A stretch of DNA of 64,000 nt. Origin: JBGQAS01 sp963699305 (GTDB lineage Bacteria > Chloroflexota > Anaerolineae > Anaerolineales > Anaerolineaceae). Where the stretch lies: the NCBI GenBank assembly GCA_963699305.1, contig OY969431.1, forward strand, positions 2,046,001-2,110,000. The letters are read 5' to 3'. Positions 46,072-55,151 of this stretch are shown in pieces. A program made the position numbers and the translations under genes. How positions within the stretch are numbered: the stretch's first letter is position 1; every line of letters begins with the position of its first letter. Below the pieces are notes generated by a model. The model searched no databases. It was not told where the DNA came from and saw only the letters and a program-made list of their open reading frames with translations.

Positions 46072-46093
46072 ATACATAATAGCACGTATGTAT
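46072..46093. promoter_or_regulatory. Operator for the TetR-family regulator, site 2
   Basis: ATACATA-N8-TATGTAT, the same core and spacing as site 1, sits 23 bases upstream of the TetR start codon. An additional overlapping half-site (TATACATAC at 46067) is present. This fits autorepression. Confidence 0.7.
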
Positions 46094-46142
46094 AAATTTG
46101 TCAAGAGGGTAATATGCAATTTTTTCTTTCTTAAAGAATGGA

Positions 46143-46724
46143 TTATTTCAATACACGCCGCATAATGGGATGACCCGGGGAGCGTCGGAGGATTTCCTTG
46201 AATCCTGCTTTTTCGAGCACCGATCTGACCCCCATATAGGCACTTAATGTTGACAGCGGCTTGTCGCTATCGAACGGATACGCTTCCACGATACGTGCTC
46301 CCTGGCTCCGCGCATAATCCAGTGCTGCCTGGATAAGAGGCAGCATGTTCCCCTGTTTACGCATCTTGCGCGGGATGAAAAAGCAAACGATCGACCATAC
46401 AGCTTTGTCGTCAACAGGTGCAAGCACATCCGAGCGCTGCAGAGAGAAAAATTTTTCCCGCGGAGCAATTGAGACCCAACCCACTGGAGTTTGATCCCGA
46501 TAAGCGATGATCCCGGGGATTTCACCCGATTCCACAATCGCCTTCATTGCCAGCCGATTGGGTTCATATTGAGACCGGTTCCAATCCTTGCGTGACAAGC
46601 GCCAGAACATGCACCAACAGCCGGCGCAGGCACCGTTCTTTCCAAAGAGCAATTCAAAATCCGTCCAACGATCCGGGGTGAGCGGATAGAATGTTAAAGT
46701 GAAACAATCGGTCGTCTTTGCCAT
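46143..46724 (-). CDS. GNAT acetyltransferase
   Basis: A 193-residue protein with GNAT features: an N-terminal Cys-rich segment GACAGCWCMFWRLSRKDW that occurs in a distinct branch of GNAT proteins, then GIIAYRDQTPVGWVSIAPRE, the acetyl-CoA loop region IPRKMRKQGNMLPLIQAALD and the end SVLEKAGFKEILRRSPGHPI. The substrate is unknown. It faces away from dnaN, with about 100 bases between the starts. Confidence 0.82.
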   Translation of the reverse strand: MAKTTDCFTLTFYPLTPDRWTDFELLFGKNGACAGCWCMFWRLSRKDWNRSQYEPNRLAMKAIVESGEIPGIIAYRDQTPVGWVSIAPREKFFSLQRSDVLAPVDDKAVWSIVCFFIPRKMRKQGNMLPLIQAALDYARSQGARIVEAYPFDSDKPLSTLSAYMGVRSVLEKAGFKEILRRSPGHPIMRRVLK

Positions 46725-46824
46725 GAGGATATTGTAGCAAATAATTGAATCATGGATTTGACTTCTCTTTTTATTTCACCTGTTGTATACTTTTCTTATT
46801 CCCTTTGGAAACGAGGTGGCTGGA

Positions 46825-47955
46825 ATGAAAGTAGAGGTAAAACAACAAGACCTGGCGCGCGGATTGGGTATTGCCTCGCGCGCTGTTTCTCCGCGCAGTA
46901 CACTGCCCGTACTGGCAAATGTGCTGGTGGCAACCGACGAAGGACGTTTACGTCTTTCCGCCACCAACCTGGAGCTTGGCATTACCTGCTGGATCCCGGG
47001 CAATATCATCGAAGAAGGCTCCATCACGGTGCCGGCGCGCACCGTTGCCGACCTGGTTGGGACCCTGCCGCAGGAGATGATCGTGCTCACCCTGGACACG
47101 CGCACCCAGACCCTCAAGGTGGAAGTGAAGGAACGTTCGCATACCGATATCAAAGGGATAGACGCCCAGGAATTTCCTCCCATCCCGGTGCCTGACCTTG
47201 CCGAGGGCATCCCTCTGAATGTGGCAGATTTCAAGGAAATGATCAACCAGGTGGCATTCGCTGCTTCCACCGATGAAGCCCGACCGGTTTTGCAAGGGGT
47301 GTTGCTGAGTGTGATCGAATCCGAGGTCACCATGGCGGCCACGGATGGTTTTCGCATCTCGGTCAAGAAAGCCGCCCTGACCTCGCCATCCCCAAAACCC
47401 ATCACCGCCATCATCCCGGCACGCGCACTGGGTGAACTGGGAAAGATCATCGAAGAGGGCGAGGAAACCGTCACCATGGTTATGCCGGGAGGACACGGAC
47501 AGGTAATATTCCACCTCAAGAACGCCGAACTCGTATCACAGCTTATCGAAGGCAACTTCCCCGATTTCAACGCCATCATCCCCCACTCCTTCAAAAATCA
47601 CACCATCGTTGGCAAGGAAGAACTGCTCAAGTCCTGCAAGCAGGCGGAGATCATTGCCCGCGAGAGCAACAACGTAGTGCGGCTGGATATCCGTCCCGGC
47701 GAAAAGGGTCCTGGATCCGTTCAGATCTCCTCGGTGTCGGAAGAGACCGGCAAGAGTGACATTAACATGGATGCCAACACCGAAGGTGAAGGATTGGCAA
47801 TCGCGTTCAATGTGCGTTTCCTGCGTGAAGTGCTGGAAGCCATCCGCAAGGAGTCCATCTCGCTGGATACCAACGCCAACAATACACCGGCGTTGATCAA
47901 GCCCGTCGGAGACGATTCCTACACCCATGTCATCATGCCGATGCACCTCGGTTAA
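46825..47955 (+). CDS. dnaN: DNA polymerase III subunit beta (sliding clamp)
   Basis: The sliding clamp encircles DNA and tethers the replicative polymerase. The 376-residue protein has three repeated domains with typical segments: MKVEVKQQDLARGLGIASRAV, NLELGITCWIPG, SHTDIKGIDAQEFPPIP, DEARPVLQGVLLSV, ATDGFRISVKKA and the terminal DDSYTHVIMPMHLG, the usual clamp ending. The ATG at 46825 follows GAGGTGGCTGG. dnaA is not adjacent. It is a single-gene unit with a strong terminator, and it lies about 1 to 2 kb from two parS sites. Confidence 0.95.
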   Translation: MKVEVKQQDLARGLGIASRAVSPRSTLPVLANVLVATDEGRLRLSATNLELGITCWIPGNIIEEGSITVPARTVADLVGTLPQEMIVLTLDTRTQTLKVEVKERSHTDIKGIDAQEFPPIPVPDLAEGIPLNVADFKEMINQVAFAASTDEARPVLQGVLLSVIESEVTMAATDGFRISVKKAALTSPSPKPITAIIPARALGELGKIIEEGEETVTMVMPGGHGQVIFHLKNAELVSQLIEGNFPDFNAIIPHSFKNHTIVGKEELLKSCKQAEIIARESNNVVRLDIRPGEKGPGSVQISSVSEETGKSDINMDANTEGEGLAIAFNVRFLREVLEAIRKESISLDTNANNTPALIKPVGDDSYTHVIMPMHLG

Positions 47956-47964
47956 ACGAAAATG

Positions 47965-47993
47965 AAAACCGCCTGGCACCAGGCGGTTTTTTT
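47965..47993 (+). terminator. Terminator after dnaN
   Basis: A 12-bp perfect stem (AAAACCGCCTGG with CCAGGCGGTTTT) around CA, then a T tract. Effective in both directions. Confidence 0.9.
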
Positions 47994-48037
47994 ATCCATT
48001 AATCCGTGTCATCAAACCGGGTTGAAAACTGAATCTA

Positions 48038-48922
48038 CTACTTCTTTCCGGTGGTCTTTTTTGGAGCGGTGGTTTTTTTGGCGGGGTCAACCAGCTTCCC
48101 TTCCAGCGGTTCCTGCGGTTTCTCGATAACCACCGGTGCGGGTGGAAGACCTGGAACCACCTTCGTTTTGATCCAATACAGGATGGCCACGCTGATGGCT
48201 GCCAGAATGAAAATGATCGCTTCAGCCGTCCACACATCCAAAACATATTGGTTGATGAGCACCGCAACAGCATCGATGAGGGTATGGAAGGCGATGGCCG
48301 CAACCAGCCAGTACCAGGCTTTTTTGCGGATGGAAACCCAAACCATGACCGCCATGACAACTTGCATCACCAAAGCCAAAATGCGCTCAACGCCGATCGC
48401 CAACGGGAGATGCCAGGGAGTAGCCCAGAATGATGCCACTTGTGCTTTGAGAGCTTCAGCGTCCGCAGCCGCCAGACCCAGAGAGTCAATCCCTTTTGCT
48501 TGTACGGTCAGCATGTAGATCAATGTGGGCAGCATGGATAGACCAACCAGCAAAATAGCCTCCATCCCACCGTGACCCAATCCTAATGTGAGCGCACCTT
48601 CCCAGGAATCCGCTTTATCCTTTGCCCACTTGAACGCCAGCCAGTTCGCGAACTGTTCACACAACCCCGCCAATAAACCAACAACGATGGCGGAGACGAG
48701 TGGAAACCACGCTTTCGTGGTGATCGAAAGCAACTGGTTGCTTAACAATGTTTGAAAGCCATTTAGCAAAAGCAAGTGAGGAATCTGTGAGAGAGAAAAG
48801 GCGAGGGCACCCGCAATTACCACGATCCAGCTCAAATGCCATTTACGCACTGCCAGTACCGCCAGCACGATGGGCAGCAGCAGGGCAACCACCACCGAGA
48901 TAATAAACGTCACCATGACCAT
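48038..48922 (-). CDS. YhfC family intramembrane metalloprotease
   Basis: A 294-residue protein with about eight hydrophobic helices. The pattern GLLAGLCEQFANWLAFKW near residue 77, LGLGHGGMEAILLVGL near residue 104 and the HTLIDAVAVLIN segment near residue 216 supply the Glu/His residues of the YhfC (PF10086) family. It ends in a Lys/Pro-rich tail. It is the second predicted intramembrane protease in the window after PrsW; substrates are unknown. Confidence 0.8.
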   Translation of the reverse strand: MVMVTFIISVVVALLLPIVLAVLAVRKWHLSWIVVIAGALAFSLSQIPHLLLLNGFQTLLSNQLLSITTKAWFPLVSAIVVGLLAGLCEQFANWLAFKWAKDKADSWEGALTLGLGHGGMEAILLVGLSMLPTLIYMLTVQAKGIDSLGLAAADAEALKAQVASFWATPWHLPLAIGVERILALVMQVVMAVMVWVSIRKKAWYWLVAAIAFHTLIDAVAVLINQYVLDVWTAEAIIFILAAISVAILYWIKTKVVPGLPPAPVVIEKPQEPLEGKLVDPAKKTTAPKKTTGKK

Positions 48923-48988
48923 AAGACCATCCTTTTACAAAACGAGATAACCTATTCTATCATGCAGGAAAGATGGATATCGGAAAAA

Positions 48989-49004
48989 TGTTTCACGTGA
49001 AACA
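48989..49004. promoter_or_regulatory. parS centromere site 1
   Basis: TGTTTCACGTGAAACA, a perfect 16-bp palindrome that matches the parS consensus bound by ParB. It lies in the gap between the YhfC gene and the ECF operon. Confidence 0.88.
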
Positions 49005-49049
49005 ATCGGAGAAAAAAATACCCGGTGAAATACCGGGAAATTTACGAAA

Positions 49050-49065
49050 TGTTTCATGTGAAACA
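49050..49065. promoter_or_regulatory. parS centromere site 2
   Basis: TGTTTCATGTGAAACA, a second parS-like site with one change from the first, 61 bases away. A CCCGGT/ACCGGG hairpin (terminator-like for the ECF operon) lies between the two. parA and parB are not in the window. Confidence 0.85.
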
Positions 49066-49067
49066 GT

Positions 49068-49937
49068 TTAGTGGGCAAGGTCGATTAGAAATTGTGGAAT
49101 CCAAAATTGACCATAACCGAGCAACATGACAGATATGGAAAGTATCAAAATTCCAAGGCCGCAGCCGATAAGGACGCGGTCCCTGCGGGTGTAATGCAAC
49201 TCATCCAGCCATGTTCGCGGACCAATGCCGAATGCACGCAGGTCCATCGCGTCGATGATATCCTCGCTGCCGGCAATGGCGCGGATGGTGACAGGGACCA
49301 TGAGAGGCGCCAGCTTGCGCACCTGGGCGAGCAACCCACCTTTGAGTTTTTCAATTTCGTACCCGCGTGCTTTTTGAGCATCCATGGTCAGGGTAAAATC
49401 ACGGGCAAAGGTTGGAATAAAGCGCATTGTAAGATCCATCCCGTAAGCAATCTTGTCGGGCAAACCCAAACCTCTGAATGCCACCCCGTACAGTGTAGGG
49501 TTGAGAGAATATGGGATGAGTATGGTCATGCTGGCGATGCTGAAAACTCGGACAAAGGTGCTGATGGCATAAACGGTTTTTTCAGCGGTGATCGTCAGGG
49601 CGGGACGCCAACCGAGGATTTTGAAGTGGGCTTCCCATTTGGCGAAGATGTGCTCGGTGGTGTAAAACTCGGAACTGCCGCGCCCGGTGAGAAAGATGAG
49701 CACCGAGAAAAAGACCAGGAAACCAATGATGAACAGCCAAGCGCGCTTGCTTTCTTTCCAGGTTAAACCCGAAGTGAGGACAAAGATCAAGGCGATTGCG
49801 CCAAAAACCATCAGAAAGCGCAGATCCCAAAAGAAAAGAGTGGATGCCATGAAACAAAGGAAGAAAATCAAATACGCCCGTGGGTCAAAGCTCTGGATGA
49901 GTGATTTTCGTTGTTTATATCGCCATGTTACAAGCAT
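49068..49937 (-). CDS. ECF transporter T component
   Basis: A 289-residue membrane protein of the CbiQ/EcfT family, with about six helices and two coupling motifs: MDAQKARGYEIEKL near residue 180 and DAMDLRAFGIGP near residue 230, which contact the ATPase. It couples ATP hydrolysis to the S component. Last gene of the operon SAM hydrolase, EcfA, S component, EcfT, read on the minus strand. The CDS ends three bases from the second parS site. Confidence 0.9.
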   Translation of the reverse strand: MLVTWRYKQRKSLIQSFDPRAYLIFFLCFMASTLFFWDLRFLMVFGAIALIFVLTSGLTWKESKRAWLFIIGFLVFFSVLIFLTGRGSSEFYTTEHIFAKWEAHFKILGWRPALTITAEKTVYAISTFVRVFSIASMTILIPYSLNPTLYGVAFRGLGLPDKIAYGMDLTMRFIPTFARDFTLTMDAQKARGYEIEKLKGGLLAQVRKLAPLMVPVTIRAIAGSEDIIDAMDLRAFGIGPRTWLDELHYTRRDRVLIGCGLGILILSISVMLLGYGQFWIPQFLIDLAH

Positions 49938-50009
49938 ATGATCCTTGTAGTCCTATCTCTTGAAAGATGGCAGGGTGGAATTTCTTGGCCACCCTGCCAA
50001 CAAGATTGA

Positions 50010-50939
50010 TCAGCGACCTGTTTGTTTTTGGACAGCGTAGTAGGCAGCCACCAGGATAGGAACCAGGATGGCGGCAAAGATCAGGTTTGGACCTGCCGAG
50101 GGCAGGAATTCGCCCACGAAGGCAACCGCTGGGGGATATTTGTTGATCCAAATATCCGAGAGGGCTGCAAACCCGATCCCGAGCAGGTTGCCCAGCATGG
50201 ACCAGGTTACTGCCGCAGCCACATCGATATTCTTACCAAAGATGAAACGCACCAGCAGCACAAGCACGAAGCCGATGGCGATGGAAATTCCAGCCACCAA
50301 TGAAATCGGTGCATCGCCGAAAATATTGTTGGCAACATCGTAAAACATGGTGTTGGCAGTGCCCCTGTTCAGGAAATAGAAAACGGTAATGGCAACGGTG
50401 AGCACAGCGCTGATGATGAGCACCCAATTCAACCCCTGCTTCTTATCCTTGAAAAGCCATGCCATACCGGCAATAAAACCAACCAAGCCATTGCCGATGC
50501 TCCACTGAGGAGAAAGACCAAAACCGGTCAGTGCATCACCAAACATATTGCCAACTGCACCGGTAAAGAAGCCGACTACCGGACCAAACGCATATCCGAA
50601 GAACATGGGAATGGCGATAGCTGGTCGAAGTGCAACCTGGCTGACCGAAGGCACCACGAACACGGTTCCATTGAACAAGTAGGAGAGCACAGCATACAAC
50701 GCTGCACCGATGGCCATGTAGACCACCTGGCGAGTGCCAACTTCCCACATCTTGTTCTGACGGGTAAGCAGGTAGACAAGAAAAACGATCAACAAGCCAA
50801 TCCCAACAAAGACGAACCTGAGCAGAGCGGTCTCGTCAAGGTTAAGGCTTGGGTTGATCATTCGGCCGATCAGCCAGATGCCAAAGAAGAAGGCAAGGAC
50901 TGCGACCAACGTTAGAATTACTGACAACCACTTTTTCAT
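50010..50939 (-). CDS. ECF transporter S component
   Basis: A 309-residue membrane protein. After an N-terminal helix pair (residues 1-65) comes the S-component core with QVVYMAIGAALYAVLSYLFNG near residue 71, RPAIAIPMFFGYAFGPVVGF near residue 104 and NMFGDALTG. This core is the substrate-binding subunit of energy-coupling factor transporters, usually for vitamins or other trace compounds. The substrate is not readable. The extra N-terminal helices make it longer than the usual 180-200 residues. Confidence 0.8.
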   Translation of the reverse strand: MKKWLSVILTLVAVLAFFFGIWLIGRMINPSLNLDETALLRFVFVGIGLLIVFLVYLLTRQNKMWEVGTRQVVYMAIGAALYAVLSYLFNGTVFVVPSVSQVALRPAIAIPMFFGYAFGPVVGFFTGAVGNMFGDALTGFGLSPQWSIGNGLVGFIAGMAWLFKDKKQGLNWVLIISAVLTVAITVFYFLNRGTANTMFYDVANNIFGDAPISLVAGISIAIGFVLVLLVRFIFGKNIDVAAAVTWSMLGNLLGIGFAALSDIWINKYPPAVAFVGEFLPSAGPNLIFAAILVPILVAAYYAVQKQTGR

Positions 50940-50967
50940 CTCTTCCTCCTAAAAAATTTTTTTGGGC

Positions 50968-52617
50968 TTATGTAGCCCGACTTGCTGATTTTTTGGCTTG
51001 GAAAGCCACATGCGCCAATATTTCTGCGCGCAGAAAACGCTTCGTGCGTGGAAGATATTCAAGGTTGGTTTTTAGAAGCGAGGTAGGAACAAGCCGGTTC
51101 TTGGTGAGTAGCTCGAAATCCTTTAGTACGTCCCTGGGTTTTCCGTCCGCAACAATCCGACCATCGTTTACCAGCAGGACACGATTCGCGTAAATAACTG
51201 CCAAATCCACGTCATGCGTAATAAAGAGGATGGATTCAAAATTGGGCAATTGCAGGATCGAATCCATGAAATCGAGGTAGTTTTTATAATCCTGACCGGC
51301 AGTTGGTTCGTCCATGACCATGATGCGTGAACGCATTGCGAGAATAGCAGCGATACTGACCCGTTTCTGTTGACCAAATGAAAGCGCAAGTGGGGGGTAT
51401 TTCTCAAGCCCGTGCAAATGAACGATCTTAATTGCTTCGCTGACCTCCTTTCTAATTTCCTCTGGTTTATGATTGATATTTCTAGGGCCAAATTCAAGCT
51501 CTTCTTCGACACTGGGTGCAAACAGCATGTGGCTGGGGGATTGGAAAACATACCCCAGCTGACTGGCGATCTGGGCAACGGTCATTTCCTTTGAGTCCTT
51601 GCCATCAACATAAACGTGACCGGTTTTGGGTTTAAGTAAACCGATGGCATGCTTGACCAGCGTCGTTTTGCCTGCTCCATTGGGTCCGAGGACGGCGATG
51701 ACATCGCCACGATTGATTTTGAGATTGATGCCATGCAGAATCTCTGTTTCCGATTCATATCCGAATGCCACATTACGGAACTCAACGAGGGACCTGGTTT
51801 GTTCTTTAATGTATTGTTTGAGCGGAATAATCTCCGGTGGGCAAGGGTCCTTGGCTGCGAGACGAATGATCATGGGGGCGGGTAACTTCACTTCATGATA
51901 ATCTACTGATTTGTGCAAACCGGCGGCATCACCATCATAGCAAATGCGCCCATTCATCATGAAGAGCACCCGCTCGGGTTTGATCTTTAGCACATCCTCT
52001 ACGCGATGTTCAACCATCAGTACTGTCATGCCTTCATCCGCCAGTAAACGGATCATGTGCAGCGCTTCCAATGCACTGGCGGGGTCCAGGCTTGCCAGAG
52101 GTTCATCTAAAAGTAACAGCGAGGGTTTCATTGCCAGGACTCCTGCGAGCGCCACCTTCTGTTTTTCACCTCCGGAAAGATTGAATGTCTCACGGTTACG
52201 TAGGTGCGGGATCTTCAAGCGTGCCAGGACTTCATCGGCAGTGCGAATGATTTCCGTGCGGGGTTTGCGTAAATTTTCCAAACCAAATGCTATTTCGTTC
52301 AACACCTTGGTGCCTAAAATCTGACGTTCAGGGTCCTGCAGCACAGTGCCGACCATTTGAGAAATTTGAGCGAGAGATAGGTTGGAGATGTTTTTTCCGT
52401 TGATGGAAATATTTCCGTTGAGTTCACCCTTATATGAGCGTGGGATTAATCCATTGATGCAGCGCGCTAGAGTGGTTTTTCCGCATCCACTTGCTCCCGC
52501 GATGAGCACTACCTGAGCGGGATGAATTTTCAAGTTGATATCCTGGATGGCAGGCTCTGTCCGGCTGCGGTAGCGGAACGAAAGATTATTAATCACGAGC
52601 GGTAATGCCTTGCTCAT
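50968..52617 (-). CDS. ECF transporter ATPase, two fused ABC domains
   Basis: A 549-residue protein containing two ABC ATPase domains. Domain 1 (residues about 5-235) has Walker A GASGCGKTTLARC, signature LSGGEKQKVAL and Walker B LLLLDEPLASLDP. Domain 2 (about 285-510) has Walker A GPNGAGKTTLVKH, signature LSFGQQKRVSI and RIMVMDEPTAGQDY. The fusion replaces the separate EcfA and EcfA-prime pair. It powers import with the T and S components encoded next. The start overlaps the stop of the SAM hydrolase gene. Confidence 0.93.
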   Translation of the reverse strand: MSKALPLVINNLSFRYRSRTEPAIQDINLKIHPAQVVLIAGASGCGKTTLARCINGLIPRSYKGELNGNISINGKNISNLSLAQISQMVGTVLQDPERQILGTKVLNEIAFGLENLRKPRTEIIRTADEVLARLKIPHLRNRETFNLSGGEKQKVALAGVLAMKPSLLLLDEPLASLDPASALEALHMIRLLADEGMTVLMVEHRVEDVLKIKPERVLFMMNGRICYDGDAAGLHKSVDYHEVKLPAPMIIRLAAKDPCPPEIIPLKQYIKEQTRSLVEFRNVAFGYESETEILHGINLKINRGDVIAVLGPNGAGKTTLVKHAIGLLKPKTGHVYVDGKDSKEMTVAQIASQLGYVFQSPSHMLFAPSVEEELEFGPRNINHKPEEIRKEVSEAIKIVHLHGLEKYPPLALSFGQQKRVSIAAILAMRSRIMVMDEPTAGQDYKNYLDFMDSILQLPNFESILFITHDVDLAVIYANRVLLVNDGRIVADGKPRDVLKDFELLTKNRLVPTSLLKTNLEYLPRTKRFLRAEILAHVAFQAKKSASRAT

Positions 52618-53406
52618 TTTTTGATGCCTACTTTTACCGGGTCACCGACTTTGGCACCCAGTGTTTGCGCAGCGCTTCCATTGACGATTGCCAGTTCTAG
52701 AACCTTTTCACTGTTAATGAGAGCAACAAGATCGCCGGGCTGTTTGTGTGCATAGGAATCCACCAAACCGCGAACGGAATGACCGGATAATGAAAAAGTA
52801 GTGCCATTGCGGTCAGTTACTTCGTCAGCGGGGAGATCGGTGGATAGGTTGCCAAAAACATCCACTGCTATGATGTGTGCGATCCAGCCTCGGTCTGTTC
52901 GTTCTGGTTTGGGTAAAGTGATACGCACGGGGTCTGTTATCGGACTGCCCATTTTTTCCAAAGCTACGCCGTTCGTCAGGTGCGCTGCCACCGGTGCAAA
53001 GATATCTCTACCGTGGAAGGTGCGACTGACATCTGGCAACCAATAGTCGGGGTTGGTCAGGTGAATGAATTTTGACGGTAATTGATTCTGTTCGGTAAAC
53101 TCTAAAATCAGTGTGAATAAACCGTTATCCGGACCGACAAAGAACTGTTCACCGAGCCGGGCAACAATGGGGCGGCGATGGGTGCCCACACCGGGGTCCA
53201 CAATTGCCACGTGAATGGTGCCAGCGGGGAAAAAAGGAAAAGCGCGTAATAAAGCGTACCGCGCCTTCTAAAATATTTTGCGGGGTGATAGCGTGGGAAA
53301 TATCCACGATCTGTACAAGGGGGGAGATTCCAAGGATGACACCTTTGAGCGTGCCGACAAAACCATCACGCAATCCGAAATCTGTGGTTAATGTGATGAT
53401 GGGCAT
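52614..53406 (-). CDS. SAM hydrolase/adenosyltransferase, DUF62 family (one frameshift)
   Basis: Members of this family split S-adenosylmethionine with water into adenosine and methionine, and relatives are the SAM-dependent chlorinase and fluorinase. The N-terminal part has MPIITLTTDFGLRDGFVG, and the C-terminal part has AIVDPGVGTHRRPIVARLG, FVGPDNGLFTL and a C-terminal barrel with DVFGNLSTDL. The frame changes near 53250, where one extra T in a T-run on the coding strand hides AFPFFPAGTIHVAIVDPGVG. The length of 793 is 3n+1. The gene is about 264 residues and leads the ECF transporter operon. Confidence 0.88.
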
Positions 53407-53618
53407 GAAATGGGATATCCTCCAAAAGCTAGAACACACTGTATGGCAAATCGGTACGAACCGGGACAAAAATTCAACCTAAATATAGCATGCTGGGGAG
53501 AGCGGGTCAAGAAATATTCAAATAATAGAACATAAATTCTAATATTGTTAAATCCAAATACCACCGAGAAAATAAGGTCAATTTGCCTGAGAGCTTGAAT
53601 GGCTGTAAACTTGTATCT

Positions 53619-55151
53619 GTGAAGAAAATCGAAACCCGATTTGTATTGTTCATTGTACTCTTCCTGCTGGTCATCGGCATCCCAACAATGATCGCCCCTA
53701 AGTTAGCAGGCGAAGGATATACATTCAATGGATTTCTCTACAACCCCATTGATGGCAATTCCTATTTGGCAAAAATGGTGGAAGGCGCGCGTGGGGATTG
53801 GAAGTTCACCCTGCCCTACACCGCAGAACCGAGTTCCGGCGCATACATATTCCTGTTTTACATCCTGCTGGGAAAGTTTGCCGGGTTGCTGGGAATACCG
53901 ATGATCATCGCCTTTCATATCACACGCGTGCTATGCAGCCTGTATTTACTGATTGAGTTGCATCGATTTTGTAGAAGCCTGTTCCCTGCGGATGACCAAA
54001 TAGCTTGGAGGTCATTCGTACTGGCCGCATTGTTCACAGGCATGGGCTGGCTGGGTATCATATTCCAACGGCTTACCCCGGATCTCATTACGCCGGAAGC
54101 GTACACATTCCTGGCGGCATATGCAAATCCTCACTTCCCGTTGTCCCTGGGGCTTATTTTGCTCACCCTGCGGAAAACGCTGCTGCAACCAGCAAAGAAT
54201 TGGTCCATCTGGTTTCTCCCGGTGGGATTCCTGCTGGCGAACCTCTCACCGTTTTCTATTGTGGTTACAACGCTCATCATTGGGTGCTGCAAGGTGTGGG
54301 AATGGATCAACGAACGCACCTTCGAGGTGAGCAACGCATTTCTTTTTGGGATCGGCGCCGCGCCGGTGCTGATCTATCAACTATTTGTTGTCAACGTTGA
54401 CCCCGTCCTGGGGGCGTGGAATGCTCAAAACATGACCCCGGCACCGGCAGTCATTGATTTATTGATTGCATTTTTGCCTGGCTTGTTGCTAGCAATCGGT
54501 GGATTGGTTGTCAGTCTGATGGAAAAGATCACCCCTGCCTCGCGGTTGCTGGTGATTTGGATGCTGCTGGGGTTCATCCTGACCTACCTGCCTTTCAGCC
54601 TGCAACGACGCTTTTTAATCGGTCTTGGCATACCGGTGGCGATATTGGCAATGATTGGCATCGAGCATTTGAAACGCGAGAGGATAAAACGATTGGCTAC
54701 CATGCTAATGTATGCCTGCATGCTGCCCACCCTGCTCGTGGTCATATTATTGGGGTTCAATGCAGTGGCGCAGCACAATCCCAGGATAGTGATACTAAAG
54801 GCAGAGGAAAATGCAATGGCATGGATAAGCACTCATACGGATGTGGAAGCTATCATCCTGGCCTCGCCCGATATCGGCATGTTCATCCCGGCGCACACTG
54901 GCAGGCGGGTGATCTACGGGCATCCTTTTGAGACAACATTTGCCACCGAAAAGGAACAGGAAATCATTGGTTTCTACAGTGGCAATTGGGATGCTGCAAA
55001 AGCTGAAGAGTATCTCGCAGAGAATCACATTGCCTACATTTTTTGGGGTCCTCGAGAACATGCCTTGGGGGAACCTGCATACCTGGAAGCACTTCCGATG
55101 ATTTTCTCCTCCGGTGACGTGGAAATCCTGGCGAGCGGGACAAGTAAATGA
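53619..55151 (+). CDS. Multipass membrane protein, GT-C glycosyltransferase-like
   Basis: A protein of about 510 residues starting with GTG, with roughly 11 hydrophobic helices after an N-terminal signal-anchor (FVLFIVLFLLVIGIPTM). A first external loop GYTFNGFLYNPIDGNSYLAKM contains acidic residues in the position where GT-C enzymes carry their catalytic Asp, but the match is weak. A C-terminal soluble part follows (TDVEAIILASPDIGMFIPAHTGRR). It overlaps the next gene by 4 bases (ATGA), and the two likely work together in cell-surface glycosylation. Confidence 0.7.
   Translation: MKKIETRFVLFIVLFLLVIGIPTMIAPKLAGEGYTFNGFLYNPIDGNSYLAKMVEGARGDWKFTLPYTAEPSSGAYIFLFYILLGKFAGLLGIPMIIAFHITRVLCSLYLLIELHRFCRSLFPADDQIAWRSFVLAALFTGMGWLGIIFQRLTPDLITPEAYTFLAAYANPHFPLSLGLILLTLRKTLLQPAKNWSIWFLPVGFLLANLSPFSIVVTTLIIGCCKVWEWINERTFEVSNAFLFGIGAAPVLIYQLFVVNVDPVLGAWNAQNMTPAPAVIDLLIAFLPGLLLAIGGLVVSLMEKITPASRLLVIWMLLGFILTYLPFSLQRRFLIGLGIPVAILAMIGIEHLKRERIKRLATMLMYACMLPTLLVVILLGFNAVAQHNPRIVILKAEENAMAWISTHTDVEAIILASPDIGMFIPAHTGRRVIYGHPFETTFATEKEQEIIGFYSGNWDAAKAEEYLAENHIAYIFWGPREHALGEPAYLEALPMIFSSGDVEILASGTSK

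Noticed and set aside
46783..46824. Upstream start for dnaN adding 14 residues
   Set aside because: The extension does not resemble any sliding clamp, and GAGGTGG sits correctly before ATG 46825.
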